The notes: generated by a model not told the origin, from the letters alone. Counted from the first letter of the stretch, positions 35,633-49,225 are shown. The stretch: 64,000 bases of DNA from Solanum dulcamara (GCF_947179165.1 NC_077248.1:12737256-12801255); one strand, 5' to 3'. Translations and numbers: made by a program.

Positions 35633-38600
35633 TGTCACAACCCAACCCCGTAGATCGCGACTGGGATCGACCTGGACCCCCGTATATATATCTATCAGCT
35701 GTGGTTGAGTCGAACTATAAACAACATAATACCATGCATTAGAACCCTATTGGGTGATAACATTTTTATAAATCTGTAGCCTCTTTCATTTGTATCACAT
35801 CATTAAAGGGCACGGAAGTCGTCAAGGCTGCCATAGCATAATAACGCATACCATATACCATATAGACCCAGCTGAATCAAACTGGCATACACAACCACAT
35901 ATACATGCCTATAGACCTCTAAAAATATTAACGACAACATACGGCGCGACAGGGCCCGCGTCATACCCCTGAGTGAACAAAAGTAAATATATATATCAAC
36001 GGTTAGTACTAAAAACTAGGCTCCGATACAATAAGGCCTCTTCTGAGCTGAGCGGAATCCTAAGCTGACGGACTCCCAAAACCTGTATATGTACCTGCGG
36101 GTATAAAACGCAGCCCCCTGAAAAAAGGGGTCAGTACGACATATTTACTGAGTATGTAAAACATAACATAGCATATCTGAGACAAAGAAGCAGGGGATAA
36201 AATATCAAATCAGAAACCTGTACCTGTACCCTGTGAATCATAAAAGCATGTATGCTCAAATTATACAATATAGCCGGCCTTATCAGGGATTCGATGAATA
36301 TATATCTGTAGGACCATCATAGGCCTAGCGCCATCACCATTTTATTACGACACATCATCATATATATACATACGTACCCGGCCCTCTAGTGAGAGACTCG
36401 ATGAGTTTTTTATGTCATTGCATTATCATGTCCTCGTATAGCGTACTCGGCCCTTTAATGAGGGACTCGGTGGATAATGCAGTGAACTGCACACGTTTAC
36501 GTTCCCAGTCCGGGACTCGGTGATAGAAGGGTTACAGTATGCACGAGCGAAGTAGTGAGTAACTATATGCAATTTAAATCATTAACAGAGATTCGACAGA
36601 ATCAGAAGGTTAAGCTCTCGTCTAGGGACCCGAGTAGTAATGTAGTCATCTCGAGTGCCCTCTAAATGCCATTAAGGGCTATATCAATTATATTCTCGGG
36701 GACCCTAGACATGTACTAGAGTAAGGTCAAATCATTTATGGAACCAGAAACACTGGTTATCATATAGTCTTTACGACTTGGATCTTGTACATTTGTTACC
36801 TCTTTAACATATCGAAGTTTCTAGGGAAATAGTTCAACTACCACAAGAGTTCGACATCCAGAAGTAAACAGAAGATGCTTAAGAATGGAATTACTCCAGA
36901 GCTCGTATCATATTTAACTTACAGCTAAGACATGCCAAAAAAAAAAAAAATAAGCTCTATATAGTCTGTACCTCCCCTCATATGGTCATCACATACATAT
37001 TTCGTACCCGGCCCATCATGGGGCTCGAAGAACAACCATGGCATCATAACCTCATTTTCATGCCAAATACATATTAAGTGAAGGTAAAGATAGATTCTCA
37101 TACACTACTTTTTAACACGTAGAAGCCTTGAAAGGCAATACTCAACTATTGCAGGAGTCCTAACATCAAGCAGTGGATAAGATTTATAAATTATACTTGG
37201 AGTTCTACGAATGGAATTACCCCCACATTTCACATACACATCACTTATGGCCAAGACATGCCAAAAGGAAAGAGAGATAGCTTTACATACCTCTTACGGG
37301 TTACTCCTTGTCACGTTCGCCTCATCGTCCTTTGAACCTATTCAACACGGAAAAAATACAACTATCAACAACCCTTGACTTTTCAGCATCTTAAGTTGCA
37401 CACGAGTATTCATAGAACTCATTTCCTCGCTCGTCTCCTCGACTAGTTCTTTAGTTAGTTAAGGAGTTAATGGAAATCGGGCAGCACCTTCCCTATAACA
37501 TGCCCTATCCGAATTTCCAATTATATCCCTAATCACTACAGCCAACCAATAACAACAACCTTCAGCTCATATACACATAAAATATGGCAACATTACACAA
37601 CACAAGCTCCAAATAACTTGCTTAAAATTATGATACCAAAATAGGGTTTTTAATCTTTATTTCATAAAACCTTTAACTATACAAAATGGGGGATCGTGTG
37701 GCTGAAACAAGCAGCACCCACACCCTATTTAGACTATGTTCCAGCCCTGCAACACACTACCACACCACCTGCAGCAGCACACCACAAGTACAACACCTTA
37801 CTCGACTACAATTTAACTATAACGACTCCAATTTAGATTGTTTCCAACGTCAAGCATTTTTATGAGATTTTCATATTTCCAGCCACACACAAGACATTTA
37901 ATACACTTCATAATAACACCATAACCTCCAATTTAAAAGTAAAACCCTTACCTTACCCGAAATTGGCCAAAGCTTGCCAAAACTCGCCTCGAAAGTTCTT
38001 TGACGTGCTGAAACTTCAGCGGACTGTTTGTATCCTTTTGTTGCTGCTACAAACCATAAATTTATACTATTAATACCTTCATACCATCATGGTATATCCT
38101 ATATAATTAATTCATGGAGAAAATTGGAGATTTACCTTTTTTTCCTTGTTGCTGTAAGTACTCTCTCTTAGGCTCTAAGCTTCTTTTCCTTTGTTTTCTC
38201 TAAGTTTCAGCCTAAGAATATGATAAGTAATGACTTAAGAGTCATCACACATGTATATATATGTCTCCTCAAGAGGTGACATATATCAGCCCCTAAGGGT
38301 GATACGTGTCCAGCCCCCATTGGGCCAACACATTCATGCAGCCAATTAGGGGCTGCCACGTGGCAGTGGGGTCCTCCCCAAGCAGGTAGATCACCTACTT
38401 GACCCCAAGCAGGTGGATTACCTTCTGCCATATGTCACCTCTCCATGCTGCCATATGGCGCCTCCTATTGTTGCCACGTGGCGCTCTCTTCTCTTCCTTG
38501 TGGGTTTGTAATCTCATCTTATTTTAAGAACCGATGTAACCTATTCTATGCAAGCTTGGTATGTACTCAAGTATCTCAAGTGTGTAAAACTTCCAAGTTG

Positions 38601-38814
38601 GTAGCTTATGTAGGTAAGTCGAGTCCTATGACTCATTACTTGGCCTCCAACTCCTTCCGACTTCTCATGATCCTATTTCCAACCTTTCCTACCATGGGGT
38701 ATCACATTCTCCCTTATTTAGAGTTTTTTGATAGTGTCGTAGATTATCTGGCTCACATGATAACTTTTAAGAAACTTAAGAGACATTCCGAGCTCAAGAG
38801 TGTGGGGTGTAACA
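35633..38814 (-). mobile_element. Solo LTR (3.2 kb), antisense within gypsy gag
   Basis: It opens 'tgtcacaacccaacccc' and closes 'ggggtgtaaca', so on the minus strand it has TGTTACACC...GGGTTGTGACA ends. The flanking 5-mers are agagc (35628-35632) and agagt (38815-38819), a target duplication with one change. Inside are recurrent 'ggactcggtg' and 'accgagtc'-type words, which are also present, in the other orientation, in the 45.2-49.2 kb block, so both belong to one LTR family. No internal retroelement genes remain. The target was the gag zinc-knuckle region of the gypsy element. Confidence 0.85.
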
Positions 38815-39370
38815 AGAGTAGTGGTCTCAGCCCCATGGTGGAGCAATGGTAGATGACATCCACAGGTTGGGAGATGAGGAAATTCAAGAGGCCATGGGGG
38901 CCGAAGTAATGGTAGTACAGGTTGAGGAGCAGGCCAGCCAGGCAGGGAAGTAGCCCATCAGGATGATCGGACTCAATTTTATGCATTCTCGGGCATGACC
39001 GAGGCAGAGGCATCTGCCGTAGTTATCACATGTACTATCTTGTTTGTGGCCTGATGGATACTATTTTGTTTGATCCGGGTTCCACTTATTCTTATGTGTC
39101 CGTGAAATATGCATTGGGTTTTGATGCACTGTGTGATATACTAGATGTCCTTGTTTATGTTTCTACCTTTGTTGGGGAGTTAGTCATAGTCACCTATGTG
39201 TATCATGCTTATTTTATTATTTTTATGAGATACAGACTTGAGTTGATTTAGTGATCTTAGACATGATAGATTTTGATGTGATCTTAGGCATGACTTGGTT
39301 GTCTCCATATTTTGCCGTACTTAATTACAATGCAAAAATTGTGGCTCTAGAGATCCTTGATAGGGAAAGG
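38815..39370 (+). pseudogene. Gypsy gag end and aspartic protease
   Basis: The gag C-terminus ('RTQFYAFSGMTEAEASAVV', about 38968-39025) runs into a retroviral-type aspartic protease with 'LFDPGSTYSYVS' (about 39064-39100). This holds the family's D-[TSP]-G catalytic signature, with Pro in the middle as is usual in this plant group. It continues 'VDLVILDM'-like and 'FDVILGMTWLS' after a shift near 39245. The protease would cleave the polyprotein. Confidence 0.8.
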
Positions 39371-40870
39371 TTAGAGTGAGAAGGGGTGCACAAGCCTAAG
39401 CCAGCTAAGATCATATCCTTTTTTCAGGCTAGAAAAATGGTGGAGCAGGGTTGTTTGGCTTATTTGGCCCATATCTAGAATGTGGATGTAGAGTCTCCTA
39501 CTATTGAGTCTATTTCAATAGTGTGTGAATTTTTGGAAGTTTTCCCTTTAGACTTGCCTTTTATGCCTACTAATCGAGATATAGATTTCTTCATTGACTT
39601 AGAGGCGTTCACTCATCCAATTTCCATTCCTCTCTACCGTATGGCTACGACATAGTTGAGAAAGATTAAGGCTCAGATTTAGGAGCTTCTTGACAAGGGT
39701 TCATTTGTCCTAGTGCTTCCCCTTGGGGTGCTCCAGTATTGTTTGTCAAGAAAAAAAATGATAGTATGAGAATGTTCATTGACTACCGATAATTGAATAA
39801 GATTACCATAATAAATAAATACCCTTTTTAATCAGTTGTGAGGTGCTTCAATCTTCTCAAGGATTAATCTCAAGTCCGGATATCATCTGTTGAAAATCAG
39901 GCTTGAGGATGTGCCCAAAACGGCTTTTAGAACTAAGTACGGGCACTATGAATTTTTGATAATGTCCTTTGGGTTGACCAATGCACCTTCAGCCTTCATG
40001 AGTTTGATGAATAGGGTCTTCAAGCAGTTTCTAAATTCATTTGTGATAGTGTTTATAGATGATATATTGGTATATTCAAAGAGTGAACAGGAACATGCAG
40101 ATCATCTTTGAATTATTTTAGGTATTTTAGGAAGACAAAAATTGTATGCAAAATTGTCTAAATGTGAATTTTGGCTGCCTTCAGGTTCCTTTTTAGGCCA
40201 TGTTGTTTCAAAAGAAGGGGTAATGATGGACCCATAAAATATTGAGGCAGTTGAGAACTGGTTAGGCCTAGTTTCGTGATCGAGGTTGGAAGTTTTGTGG
40301 GACTAGCCAGTTATTATCATTAGTTCGTAAAAAACTTTTTTTCTATTACTACTCACTTGAACAGGCTGACTAAAAATGAGGTGCCATTTGAGTGGACTGA
40401 CAAGTGTGAAGAGATCTTCCAAAAGCTCAAGACTCTTCTGACCACAACACTAATTTTGACCTTGTCGATCGAAACTAAAGACTTCATTATTTAATATGAT
40501 GCTTTACATTTTGATTTGGGTGTTATGTTGATGCAGGATAAGAATGTTGTAGTATATGATTCGCAATAATTGAAGGTGCATGAGAAAAACTACCCGACTC
40601 ATGACTTGGAGTTGGCAGCGATAGTGTTTGCACTGAAAATCTGGAGACATTATCTATATGGTGTCAAGTGTGAGATGTTTACTAATCACTGCATCTTACA
40701 TCATGTGTTCACCTAGAAGGACTTGAAGTTGAGACAACGAAAGTGGATGAAGTTTCTTAAAGACTATGATGTCACCATCCAGGTAAGGCTAATGTGGTGG
40801 CAGACGTATTAAGTCGGAAACCGATTAGCTTGGGCATCTAGCCTATTTAAGAGCCCTTAAGCGGCCCTAG
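39371..40870 (+). pseudogene. Gypsy reverse transcriptase and RNase H
   Basis: The region includes '[20 protein letters not shown]'-like decayed fingers (about 39700). An open block at 39890-40111 has '[20 protein letters not shown]', '[15 protein letters not shown]' and the catalytic '[11 protein letters not shown]'. An RNase H-like part follows, ending 'LRQRKWMKFLKDYDVTI' and 'KANVVADVLSRKPISL' (40730-40835). Many stops and shifts. It would have copied the element RNA into DNA. Confidence 0.85.
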
Positions 40871-40935
40871 CTATAGAAATTCAGGCTTTTGAATCTAGGT
40901 TCATGAGGCTAGACATCTCATAGAAAGGTGAGATA

Positions 40936-41830
40936 ATGGTCGGAATTAATCTAATGCCCACTTTTATAGAAAAGATCAAGACCAAACAGTTTGAAGATAT
41001 TAGCTTAAATGAAATTAGAGGAAAAGTATTGATGGAAAAGGCTCAAGACTCAACCCTTGATGTAGGTGGGGTGCTTCATTTTAGGGAAAGGATTTGTGTT
41101 CCCCGGGTAGATGGACTAATTCAGAAGATCTTGTCTGAATCTCATGGTTCACGATACTCTACTCACTCGGGAGTGACTAATATGTATCAAGAGTGGCCTG
41201 GTATGAAGAAAGACATTGATGAATATGTAGCCAAGTGTCTGAACTACCAACAGGTGAAATATGAGCATCAAAAACCTGCAGATTTTCTTTAAAGAATGTT
41301 CATTCCTGAATGGAAGTGGGAGAGAATAGACATAGACTTCGTGGTGAGACTTCCCAAGACTTTGGGAAAGTATGACCCCATTTAGGTGGTGGTTGACAGG
41401 TTAACAATGTCAGCACACTTTATCATGGTTAGAGTGGACTACAATGCACAATATTTGGCCAGGATTTATGTGAAGGAGATAGTGAGGCTGCACGGATACC
41501 CCATCTATCATTTCAGACTGTGGTATGTAGTTTACTTCCAAATTTTGAGGTAAGTTGCATGAAAAGTTGGGTACTCAACTCACCTTCAGCACAACTTTCC
41601 ATCCACAGACAAATGGACAGTCAGAAAAGACTATCCAAGTGCTGGAAAATATGTTGAAGGCATGTGTGATAGACTTTCGGGGGACACTAGGACAAGTTTT
41701 TACCCTTGTATGAGTTCTCCTACAACAATAGCTACCACTCCAGTATTTATATGGCACCATTCAAAGCCCTGTATAAAAGGGGATACAGGTCTCCCATAGG
41801 ATAGTTTGAAGTTGGGAAAGTAGAGTCATT
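40936..41830 (+). pseudogene. Gypsy integrase core
   Basis: The zinc-binding head is degraded ('YSTHSGVTNMYQEWPGM', then 'KCLNYQQVKYEHQKPADF', with the second Cys of the final CxxC missing). The catalytic core starts 'ERIDIDFVVRLPKTLGKYD' (about 41322). 'VDRLTMSAHFI', 'GYPI' and '[16 protein letters not shown]' (about 41600-41645) follow in broken frames. Confidence 0.85.
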
Positions 41831-42398
41831 GGGTGTAGACTTAGTGCGGTATGCTCAAGATAAGGTAAGAAACATTCAAGCTAAGCTTCTAGAGGCTCAA
41901 AGTCATCAAAAAGAGTATGTTGACCGGAAAGTAAGGGACATGGCATTCGAGGCTGGTGAGCAAGTACTTCTAAAAGTGTCACCAATTAAAGGGGTAATGA
42001 GGTTAGGCAATAAGGGCAAACTCAGTCCTCGCTATAATGGTTCTTTTGAAATTCTTGATGGTGTAGGGCCAGTGGCGTACAAATTTGCCTTACCACCTAG
42101 CTTGTATGGGGTACACCCAATGTTCCATGTGTCCATTCTAAAAAAGTACTATGGGGATGGGGACTATATCATTAAATGAGACTCGGTGTTATTAGATAAG
42201 GAACTCCTGTATGAAGAGGAGCCAGTTGCAATCCTTGATCGTGATATTCAAAAGTTGAGGACTAAAGAGATTAATATGGTTAAAGTGCATTGGAAACATC
42301 GTTCGGTAGAGGAAGCTACTTGGGAGACTGAAAAAGACATGCGAGACAAGTATCCTCAACTGTTCATCGAAATAGGTACTATTCTATCTCTACTATAA
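41829..42398 (+). pseudogene. Gypsy integrase C-terminus and chromodomain
   Basis: Open from 41829 to 42179: 'QKEYVDRKVRDMAFEAGEQV', 'KGKLSPRYNGSFEILDGVGP' and 'VHPMFHVSILKKYYGD'. One stop follows, then 42186-42398 with the chromodomain ('AILDRDIQKLRTKEI', 'MVKVHWKHRSVEEATWE'). The chromodomain is the hallmark of chromoviruses and is thought to direct integration to particular chromatin. It ends about 50 bases before the right LTR. Confidence 0.9.
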
Positions 42399-42448
42399 TC
42401 TTGTTTTCCTAGTTAGTCACTCGGGAATGAGTGATGAGTAAATTGGTA

Positions 42449-44244
42449 TCTATTATAACGACTTGTCACCGTCATTAGCAATATGCCAATGGGGAATGAT
42501 TTCTGGCCAGAAACTTTGGGTAGTAACTTCGAAAAAATTTAGCTTGGGCTAGACTTGGATAAATTCTGAGTCAGGTGAAGTCTAGGGTGACCATGTGAAT
42601 GATGGGAGAGGGAATATCTGAATTATTTAGATAATATGAGACAGAACATTTACGTCTTTATAGATTCTCATTCAGTCAAGTAAAACTCCAAGAATCGGGT
42701 TCGGCATGAATGATATATTTTAATACATCTTGGAAAGGGAGTGTGTTGTGAAATAGGAGCTTGAATCTCAAATTTTGAGCTCTCTGTTTCTATGCAACCC
42801 ACCAGAGAGGGATTTATCTCGCTAGAGCGGGGCTGCTAGAGCAGGATGGATCCCACCAGAGCAGGGCAGTCGTGACTTAAGTTAGAAAACCCCCAAAGTG
42901 GTCATTTTCTGCAACAAACAGTTTCTAAGACTTCAGGAGGTGATCTAGAGAGATTTTCATCAATTTCCCAATGATTTTCATGCTTAAGGTAAATATTTTA
43001 CTTTCTAAATTCATCCTTTGATTCCTAGAATCTAGAAACTATGGTTGGAAATCATTGGGGGAAGGGTTAGAACTGAAAACTAATGTAGGAAATAGCCCTA
43101 GGGAGGAGTTAAGATCATGGGTTTGACCTAGGATGAGAATTATGTTATTTTTCATGATAATTAGGCCATTTTGTTGATCATTTATATATATTTGTTGTTT
43201 TCTAGACCAAGAACGAGAGAAATGAACCTGAAAAGGAAAAGCTCTTGCATTGTAAGATTGTTGAAGCGTGAATTGAGGTAGGTGATTGTCTTATTTCCCG
43301 TATGTATTTCATATACTTGTTAAATTGCTTCATGATATGCATGTGTATATGAATAGGGAGACATGCTAGATTATGTGTGAAATGATCACTTGTTGATCTG
43401 TTTTTGTGATGAACCTGTTCTTGGTGATATAATGTTGTAAATACTGAATGTATTTGTGATTTGATATGTTTGGATCGGGTGTCACATTTCGACACATACT
43501 TGATCGAGTGTCACTTTCTAACACATATTTGGATCGGGTATCACGTTTTGTCACAAAGTTGATTATTTGTAGGTCCCTTGTGAGGACCCTTTTGTGAAGT
43601 TATAGCATGTTGAAGATATTGAGTTGTGATCTTACTGAATATGGTTGAACATAAGATTGGTTAACTTATTCTATATGTATGTGCTTATTGTGTTGAGTTA
43701 ACTTGTTTATGATCCTCTTACTGACTAACCACGTGATCCTACCAGTACATAATTATTTTTGTGTACTGATATTACTCCTGCTCTACCTTTTGTTGAGTAC
43801 AGAGCATATTCAGTCGGCTGCAAAGAGACCTCGCCTAGAGGAGTAGAAATCTTGTTCAGGTCCACAGGTGAGCTATTCTGTCATGCTGTCGTGGGCTTTC
43901 TTATTGGTCTTAGTCCTTCGTCCGGGACTTGGATGTCCAGACAACTATTTTAGTATTATGACTTCTTTTTGGGAGTGTTTCCCTTTTCTTATATTGATAT
44001 TTGGTTAGAGTTTTGGTACGGATGACTTTCAGTTCCTAGGATGTGTTTACTTTTGCATATTTTGGATTGATAACTAGACATTTTCTGAGTTTATAGGAAC
44101 TCAACATTTATTCATAATTTAAACCTGCTTTCACATTTTAAAGCTTTTTGTATACTTGCGAATATTGTTTTTGGGCTGTTTAGAATGGTTCTCCCACCGA
44201 AGAGTTAGAGTGCGTGCCAGTCACGGCGGGTTGGGGTTGTGATA
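42449..44244 (+). repeat. Gypsy right LTR
   Basis: It begins 'tctattataacgacttgtca' and ends 'ggggttgtgata'. It is homologous to 25122-26929, but with many substitutions and small indels, including decay of the terminal TG and CA. Confidence 0.85.
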
Positions 44245-44817
44245 TTAACGTGGTTATTATTGGTAGAAATTAATACTGATAACTAATGACAGTGGTGAAT
44301 GATGATGGGGGTTAGCGATTTTAATAATAACTAATAATGGTAATTATCGATAGTGATTAGTGAATGAAATAATGGTTGGTGTTGATGATTGTTATTAGTT
44401 GCTAATGTTGATGACGATTGATTTTTGTGATTGACGATAATTGTGGTTGGGTTGAGGATGGTGGTTGTGGATGATAGGTGGTGGTGATTTGTGATAGTTA
44501 TGGTTGGGTCGAGGATAGTGGTTGTGGATAGTAGGTGGTGGTGATTGATAGTGATAGTGTGTAGTGGATGAAAGTACATGGAGTGATGTTGAACTGTCAT
44601 ATTTCTAGAAATTTTTAAATAGACATCTTAATGATATTAAGACTTTGCTATAAATCTTATTCATTTAGATCTATTTAGATTTATTAAGTGATTGTAAACT
44701 AAGAAAAACAAATGCACTTAATAATTAAGATTCAAACTTTGAAAACAAACAGATTTAATGACTAAGATCTGAATGATTACGATTAAGACCTTCATTAAGT
44801 GCAAACAAATGAAGCCT
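44245..44817. repeat. Right half of the split TIR element; ggtggtgat-rich
   Basis: A long run of degenerate 'ggtggtgatgattg' words (44245-44590) matches the style of 25010-25121 on the other side of the gypsy element. It is followed by the inverted terminal region ending at 44817. No coding frame. Confidence 0.55.
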
Positions 44818-45181
44818 AGTGTGTTTAGCCAAGCAGCTAAAAATAACTTATTTTGAGAAGTACTTTTTTAAAAATATTTTCCAAAAAATATTTTTTTATG
44901 AAATACAGTTTGTATTTAACCAGTTCATTTAAAAAGTGTATTTACATATTTTAATAAGCAAATTGTGTTTGATTGATCTTTTTTAAAAAGTACTTTTGAA
45001 TGTCAAAATTATGAAGAGAAAAACAAATATCAATGTATGTTTACTATTATAGTTATTTCATATAGTTATTTTTTTAGAGACAAATTATTTTTAAAATCTA
45101 TTATAAAATTTAATTAAAGCCTATACTTTTATTTAATCAAAATAAAAAAGTATATCATAAATTTTCAAACAGTATAATTTA

Positions 45182-48100
45182 TGTTACACCCTGGAAAATT
45201 TTTGTCTTACTATGGCTATAGATGGCTTAATCGTGAGCTGAAGTGGAGCCCACATAATAGAATTTTTATAAAAAGGACATATGATAATTTATATGGATAA
45301 TATATGTGAAGTTAAGCACAACTCAAGGAGGACCCTTGAGCCAAATCCAAGTGTAAGCCCTCCAAAAAGACGTTTTTAAATTATATTTTTGGGTGATCTG
45401 ACTTGGGGAGACCATAACGACATCATTTTTGGGAATTTTGGAAAACTCCTAAAATAATAGTTATAGATAATTGGATTATCTTTTCAACCATAGGTTGTGG
45501 GAATTTATTCAATATCGAGATCAAGAAATATGACTATTTTATTGAACAAAGGCATTAGCTGGGATTTTTTAATTTCGAATTTTAAAATGACTCGACTTAT
45601 TTGCAAATTTCTACCAGTATAGAAATAATAGTCGAGATTAGGGATTAATTAACCATGGTTGGATTATTATGTGGGAATTTGGGATTAATTAAGATGAATT
45701 AAGCTAATAGTGGGATGAAAAGTGACCTCATTGCCACATGGCCAATTCTGATTGGCCTATGTGTTAATAGGGGACAAGTAGGCTTATTGGGCAGTCACTT
45801 GGTCTCCTTGTGGATTAAAAATATGCAGCATATTCTTCTTGTTGATCAAAAGATCAGCCAAAAATAATTTCCAACTCTAGAAGATTCAAGAAAGAGAGAG
45901 AAACACTCATCTTCTTCAAATTTTCTAAGCTTTTGAGAGAGAAATAGGCTCGGCCAAGGATGATCATGGAGAAGCTCCAAGCTTGGTAATTATTCAAGGT
46001 CATGGCAGCAAGGATGGAGTCCTTAGGGCAGCAAGAAAGCCTAACATTTTATCCCTCAAATTTCAGCAAGTTAAGGAGCCAACTTGTTAAGGTAAGAGTT
46101 GATCATTTTCTATACGTTTTAGGGTGCATTTGGACGTTTTGTGAGTCTATAAATGTATGAAATCATATGTGTTGATGCTGAAGTGTTGGTGAAACGTTGG
46201 GGGCTATTTTGGTATGAAAATGATAAATTAATTTTATTTAGTATTTGATTGTTATGAATATGAATTAAGTGATAAGAATAAAGAAAAGTAAATGGTTAAA
46301 GTTGAGATTGAATTTGTTGTGGGCTGTTTTGGGTGTGTTATTGTTCTTGTTGATTGGAGGTATTAGGAGTTAAAATTTGTATTGTGTTGATTGAAACTAA
46401 TGGGTTGCCTTAATCCGAAAATGATGGAATTAATTATAACTATTGTTGATGTTATTGTTGTGGTTGATTATATAACGGAGATGGAAGAATTTGATATTTT
46501 GAGTTAGAGTAGTAATTGATTGTGGGCTGTTGTAGGAGTTAAATGATGTTAATGTACTTTCATTGCATATAAGAATGTGATGTTGTTAACATGTGGCTAC
46601 TACAATGGCTCACAAAAATTGGAAGAAAAGTTAATACGACATAAGGTGTAAAATCGTATGTAGTCTCCTTGGTGTGTTCACAAGTCGTCGCAAGGTTTTG
46701 AGTCTCCTTATGTTGTTAATTAGGGGCTGTTTTGACATGTTATTGTTGTTCTTGTTGAGCTTGGAAGATTAATGATAATTAAGGTTTTATGTTGCATTAT
46801 ATGCTGGTTGGGCTGTTTTAGGATTGTTTCGATAAAACGTCAAGACTATAGATCATTAAGGATAATTGAAAGATGTAGTAGTTATACGTGGATTGGAATT
46901 GTTGTTGAGTGTTATGAATGTGGGCTGCCTTAACTTATCAATAATGTTATAATGAAGATATTAACTTGTATTAAATAGAATTGGAAGCAAGAAAACTTCA
47001 TGATTAGTGTTGATATTAAAATGGACAGATTTGGAGTTGTTTGAATTAGATTGGGTTGATTGTTGTTGTTGCTATTATTGTCATGAATTATGTGTTAAAA
47101 GTGAAGGGATTGTATATGTTAATATTTGGGACATATTGGGGTTGTTCTAAACTAAAAATAATGGATGAACATCGATTAATGTGGTGGTTGTTATTTTTGC
47201 TTATTACAAAACGAAAATAAAAGCATACGACATGTCAAGTTGAAGTTGTAATTGATTTAAGAGCGACTTATAGTGTGTGGCTGCTTGTGTTAAATTGAAG
47301 TTATAATTATGCATTGTATGGTTGATTATTGGGCTGTTATAGATCATTTTAATAAGGTGTGATGGCTGCAACTTATTAGAAGTAATTTGATGGCATCGTA
47401 GTCGTCATGTTGGTAATAAACAGAAGTTAAATGTTACGTGGGTTGTTTGGAGTATTTTTGAATATCGTCTTGGATTGTCTTGACATGGCATTTGAATGTG
47501 TGATTATTGATGTTTCTTGGTGATTGTATGGCTGATTTGGAAAGTGGGGAAAGTGAGCAGTATAAGGGAGTTGCTGCCCAGAATTTTGTGTTATGCAAAC
47601 CCGTTTTTGGATGGGACTGCTGCTAGTAATTTTAGTATAACTCCTTGTGTAAAGCTCCATTTTGAGTGATTAAAGATGTTCTAGAAAGCTATTTCATAGA
47701 TCTAAAACTTTCATTTAGGCTCTAAAATATATTTTTGCTTTTATATACTCAAAAAATGGTGATGAAATTTAGGAGAGGTGCTGTCCAAATTTTCAGAAAT
47801 AACCTACTAACAATGAAGTACGTTTTATGCCTTTCCATAGCCTAATCATAGTTATTAACGTATTAATATAGGTTGAGATCCTATGGGGCAGCATATGCAT
47901 GTTGTGTGCGGATAAATGCTAAAGGTATGTAAAGCCTATCCCTTCTTTCTTTTGGCATGATTCATATGAAATCAACTGACGACGAATGTATAAATTTCAA
48001 AGAAACTCCTATTCTTAGAGACACTAGGATGGCTAATGTTCTTAATTTTTAGAAATTATATCATTATGTTTTGATACATGCGTATGATTTCAGCCGTCCT

Positions 48101-49225
48101 ATTTTGGTATAATTCATATTTTGATATAATTCATGGTTGATATAATTCATGGTTGATATAATTCATAATGGCAATCGAAGGTTACTTGAAATAACTATTG
48201 TCTTGATTTTTAAATGATGGTTCATTTTAATTATTCTTTTGAGTCCCAAATGATGATTTAAATACATATGGTTTCTCATTACTCTGCTCGTGCATGCCTT
48301 AATGTATCTTTCACCGAGTTCCAGGCCGGGTATGTATTCGTGCACAGTTTCACTGCATTGTTCACCGAGTCTCTCACTAGAGGGTCGGGTACGGTATATA
48401 TATATATATATATGATGATATGATATGATGAGATAATGATGTGATGATGGCGCCGATCCCCATGATGGGCTGAATAGGATACATGTATATGACAAATTCA
48501 CCGAGTCCAAAATGGGCCGGATATGATATATGATATAATCATGCATGATTTTTATTTCCTAAGGCACAGGTACAGTGATTTCTTGAGTATCATACTTGTC
48601 TCCTGAATCTCTACTTCAGATGTGATCTCATTTATGAAATGTTATGCTTTATATACTCAGTACATATATCGTACTGACCCCCTTTCTTCGGGGGGGGGGG
48701 CATGCGTTTCATGCCCGCAGGTATAAATATTAATTTCGGGGATCCACCAGCTTAGGATTTCCACTCAGCTACTTTGGAAGTGCTCCATTGTCCCGGAGCC
48801 TAGAATTTTAATATAGATATTTTGATGTATATAATTGTTATCTAGGGGTACGGCGGAGCCCTATCCCGTCATATGTTACTATTGATATTCTTAGAGGTCT
48901 ATAGACATATATGTGGGTGGTATATAGATGTTATCCAGCCGTACTAGTATGACTTATATTTTGGAACGTTCCTATTCTAGTGACAGCCTTGTCGGCTTGC
49001 ATATATACATGTATATTTTAGATTGTGATGTGTAGTGGCAGCCTTGTCAGCGTACGTACTATGTTATCTTTTGACGATTGTGACTTCCCAGGAGACAGGT
49101 TTTGAGGTGATGTTCTGCCCGTATAAGTCCCCTATCAAGTTTAGTTGCTGATTGATTATAGATGATAGGTGTATGTACGAGTGTCCAGTTCGGACACTAG
49201 TCACGGTCCATGGGGTTGAGTCGTG

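Larger units (their letters stand above)
25122..44244 (+). mobile_element. Ty3/gypsy chromovirus (Tekay/Del-like) with nested insertions
   Basis: Two homologous LTRs (25122-26929 and 42449-44244, about 1.8 kb each) bracket a 'ttggtatcaaagcc' primer-binding site (initiator-Met tRNA type, about 26933). They also bracket gag, protease, reverse transcriptase, RNase H, integrase and a terminal chromodomain in the gypsy order. Removing the antisense L1 (about 27205-35005) and the antisense solo LTR (35633-38814) leaves an element of roughly 8.1 kb. All coding parts carry stops or shifts, and the LTRs differ at many positions, so it is old and inactive. A clean 5-bp target duplication was not found. 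The Tekay/Del placement rests on the chromodomain and long LTRs and is inference. Confidence 0.88.
24604..44817. mobile_element. Old TIR element split by the gypsy insertion
   Basis: The left end, 'tggcctcatttgttcattaa' (24604), is mirrored by 'gcaaacaaatgaagcct' (to 44817). Next to each end lie repeated 'cttaatattcagatgt'-type words. The interior, where visible (25010-25121 and 44245-44590), is rich in ggtggtgat repeats on both sides of the gypsy element. The simplest reading is one non-coding TIR element of about 1.1 kb into which the 19 kb gypsy element inserted. Superfamily and target duplication were not determined. Confidence 0.6.

Noticed and set aside
38445..38852. 135-codon plus-strand open frame
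   Set aside because: Spans the end of the antisense solo LTR and its junction with gag, so it is a chance frame.
44331..44600. His/Thr-rich minus-strand open frame
   Set aside because: Produced by the ggtggtgat low-complexity repeat; not a gene.
48689..48701. G-run (about 10 G) as a possible quadruplex or assembly error
   Set aside because: A single homopolymer inside an LTR. A lone run does not make a quadruplex motif, and nothing else supports a special role.
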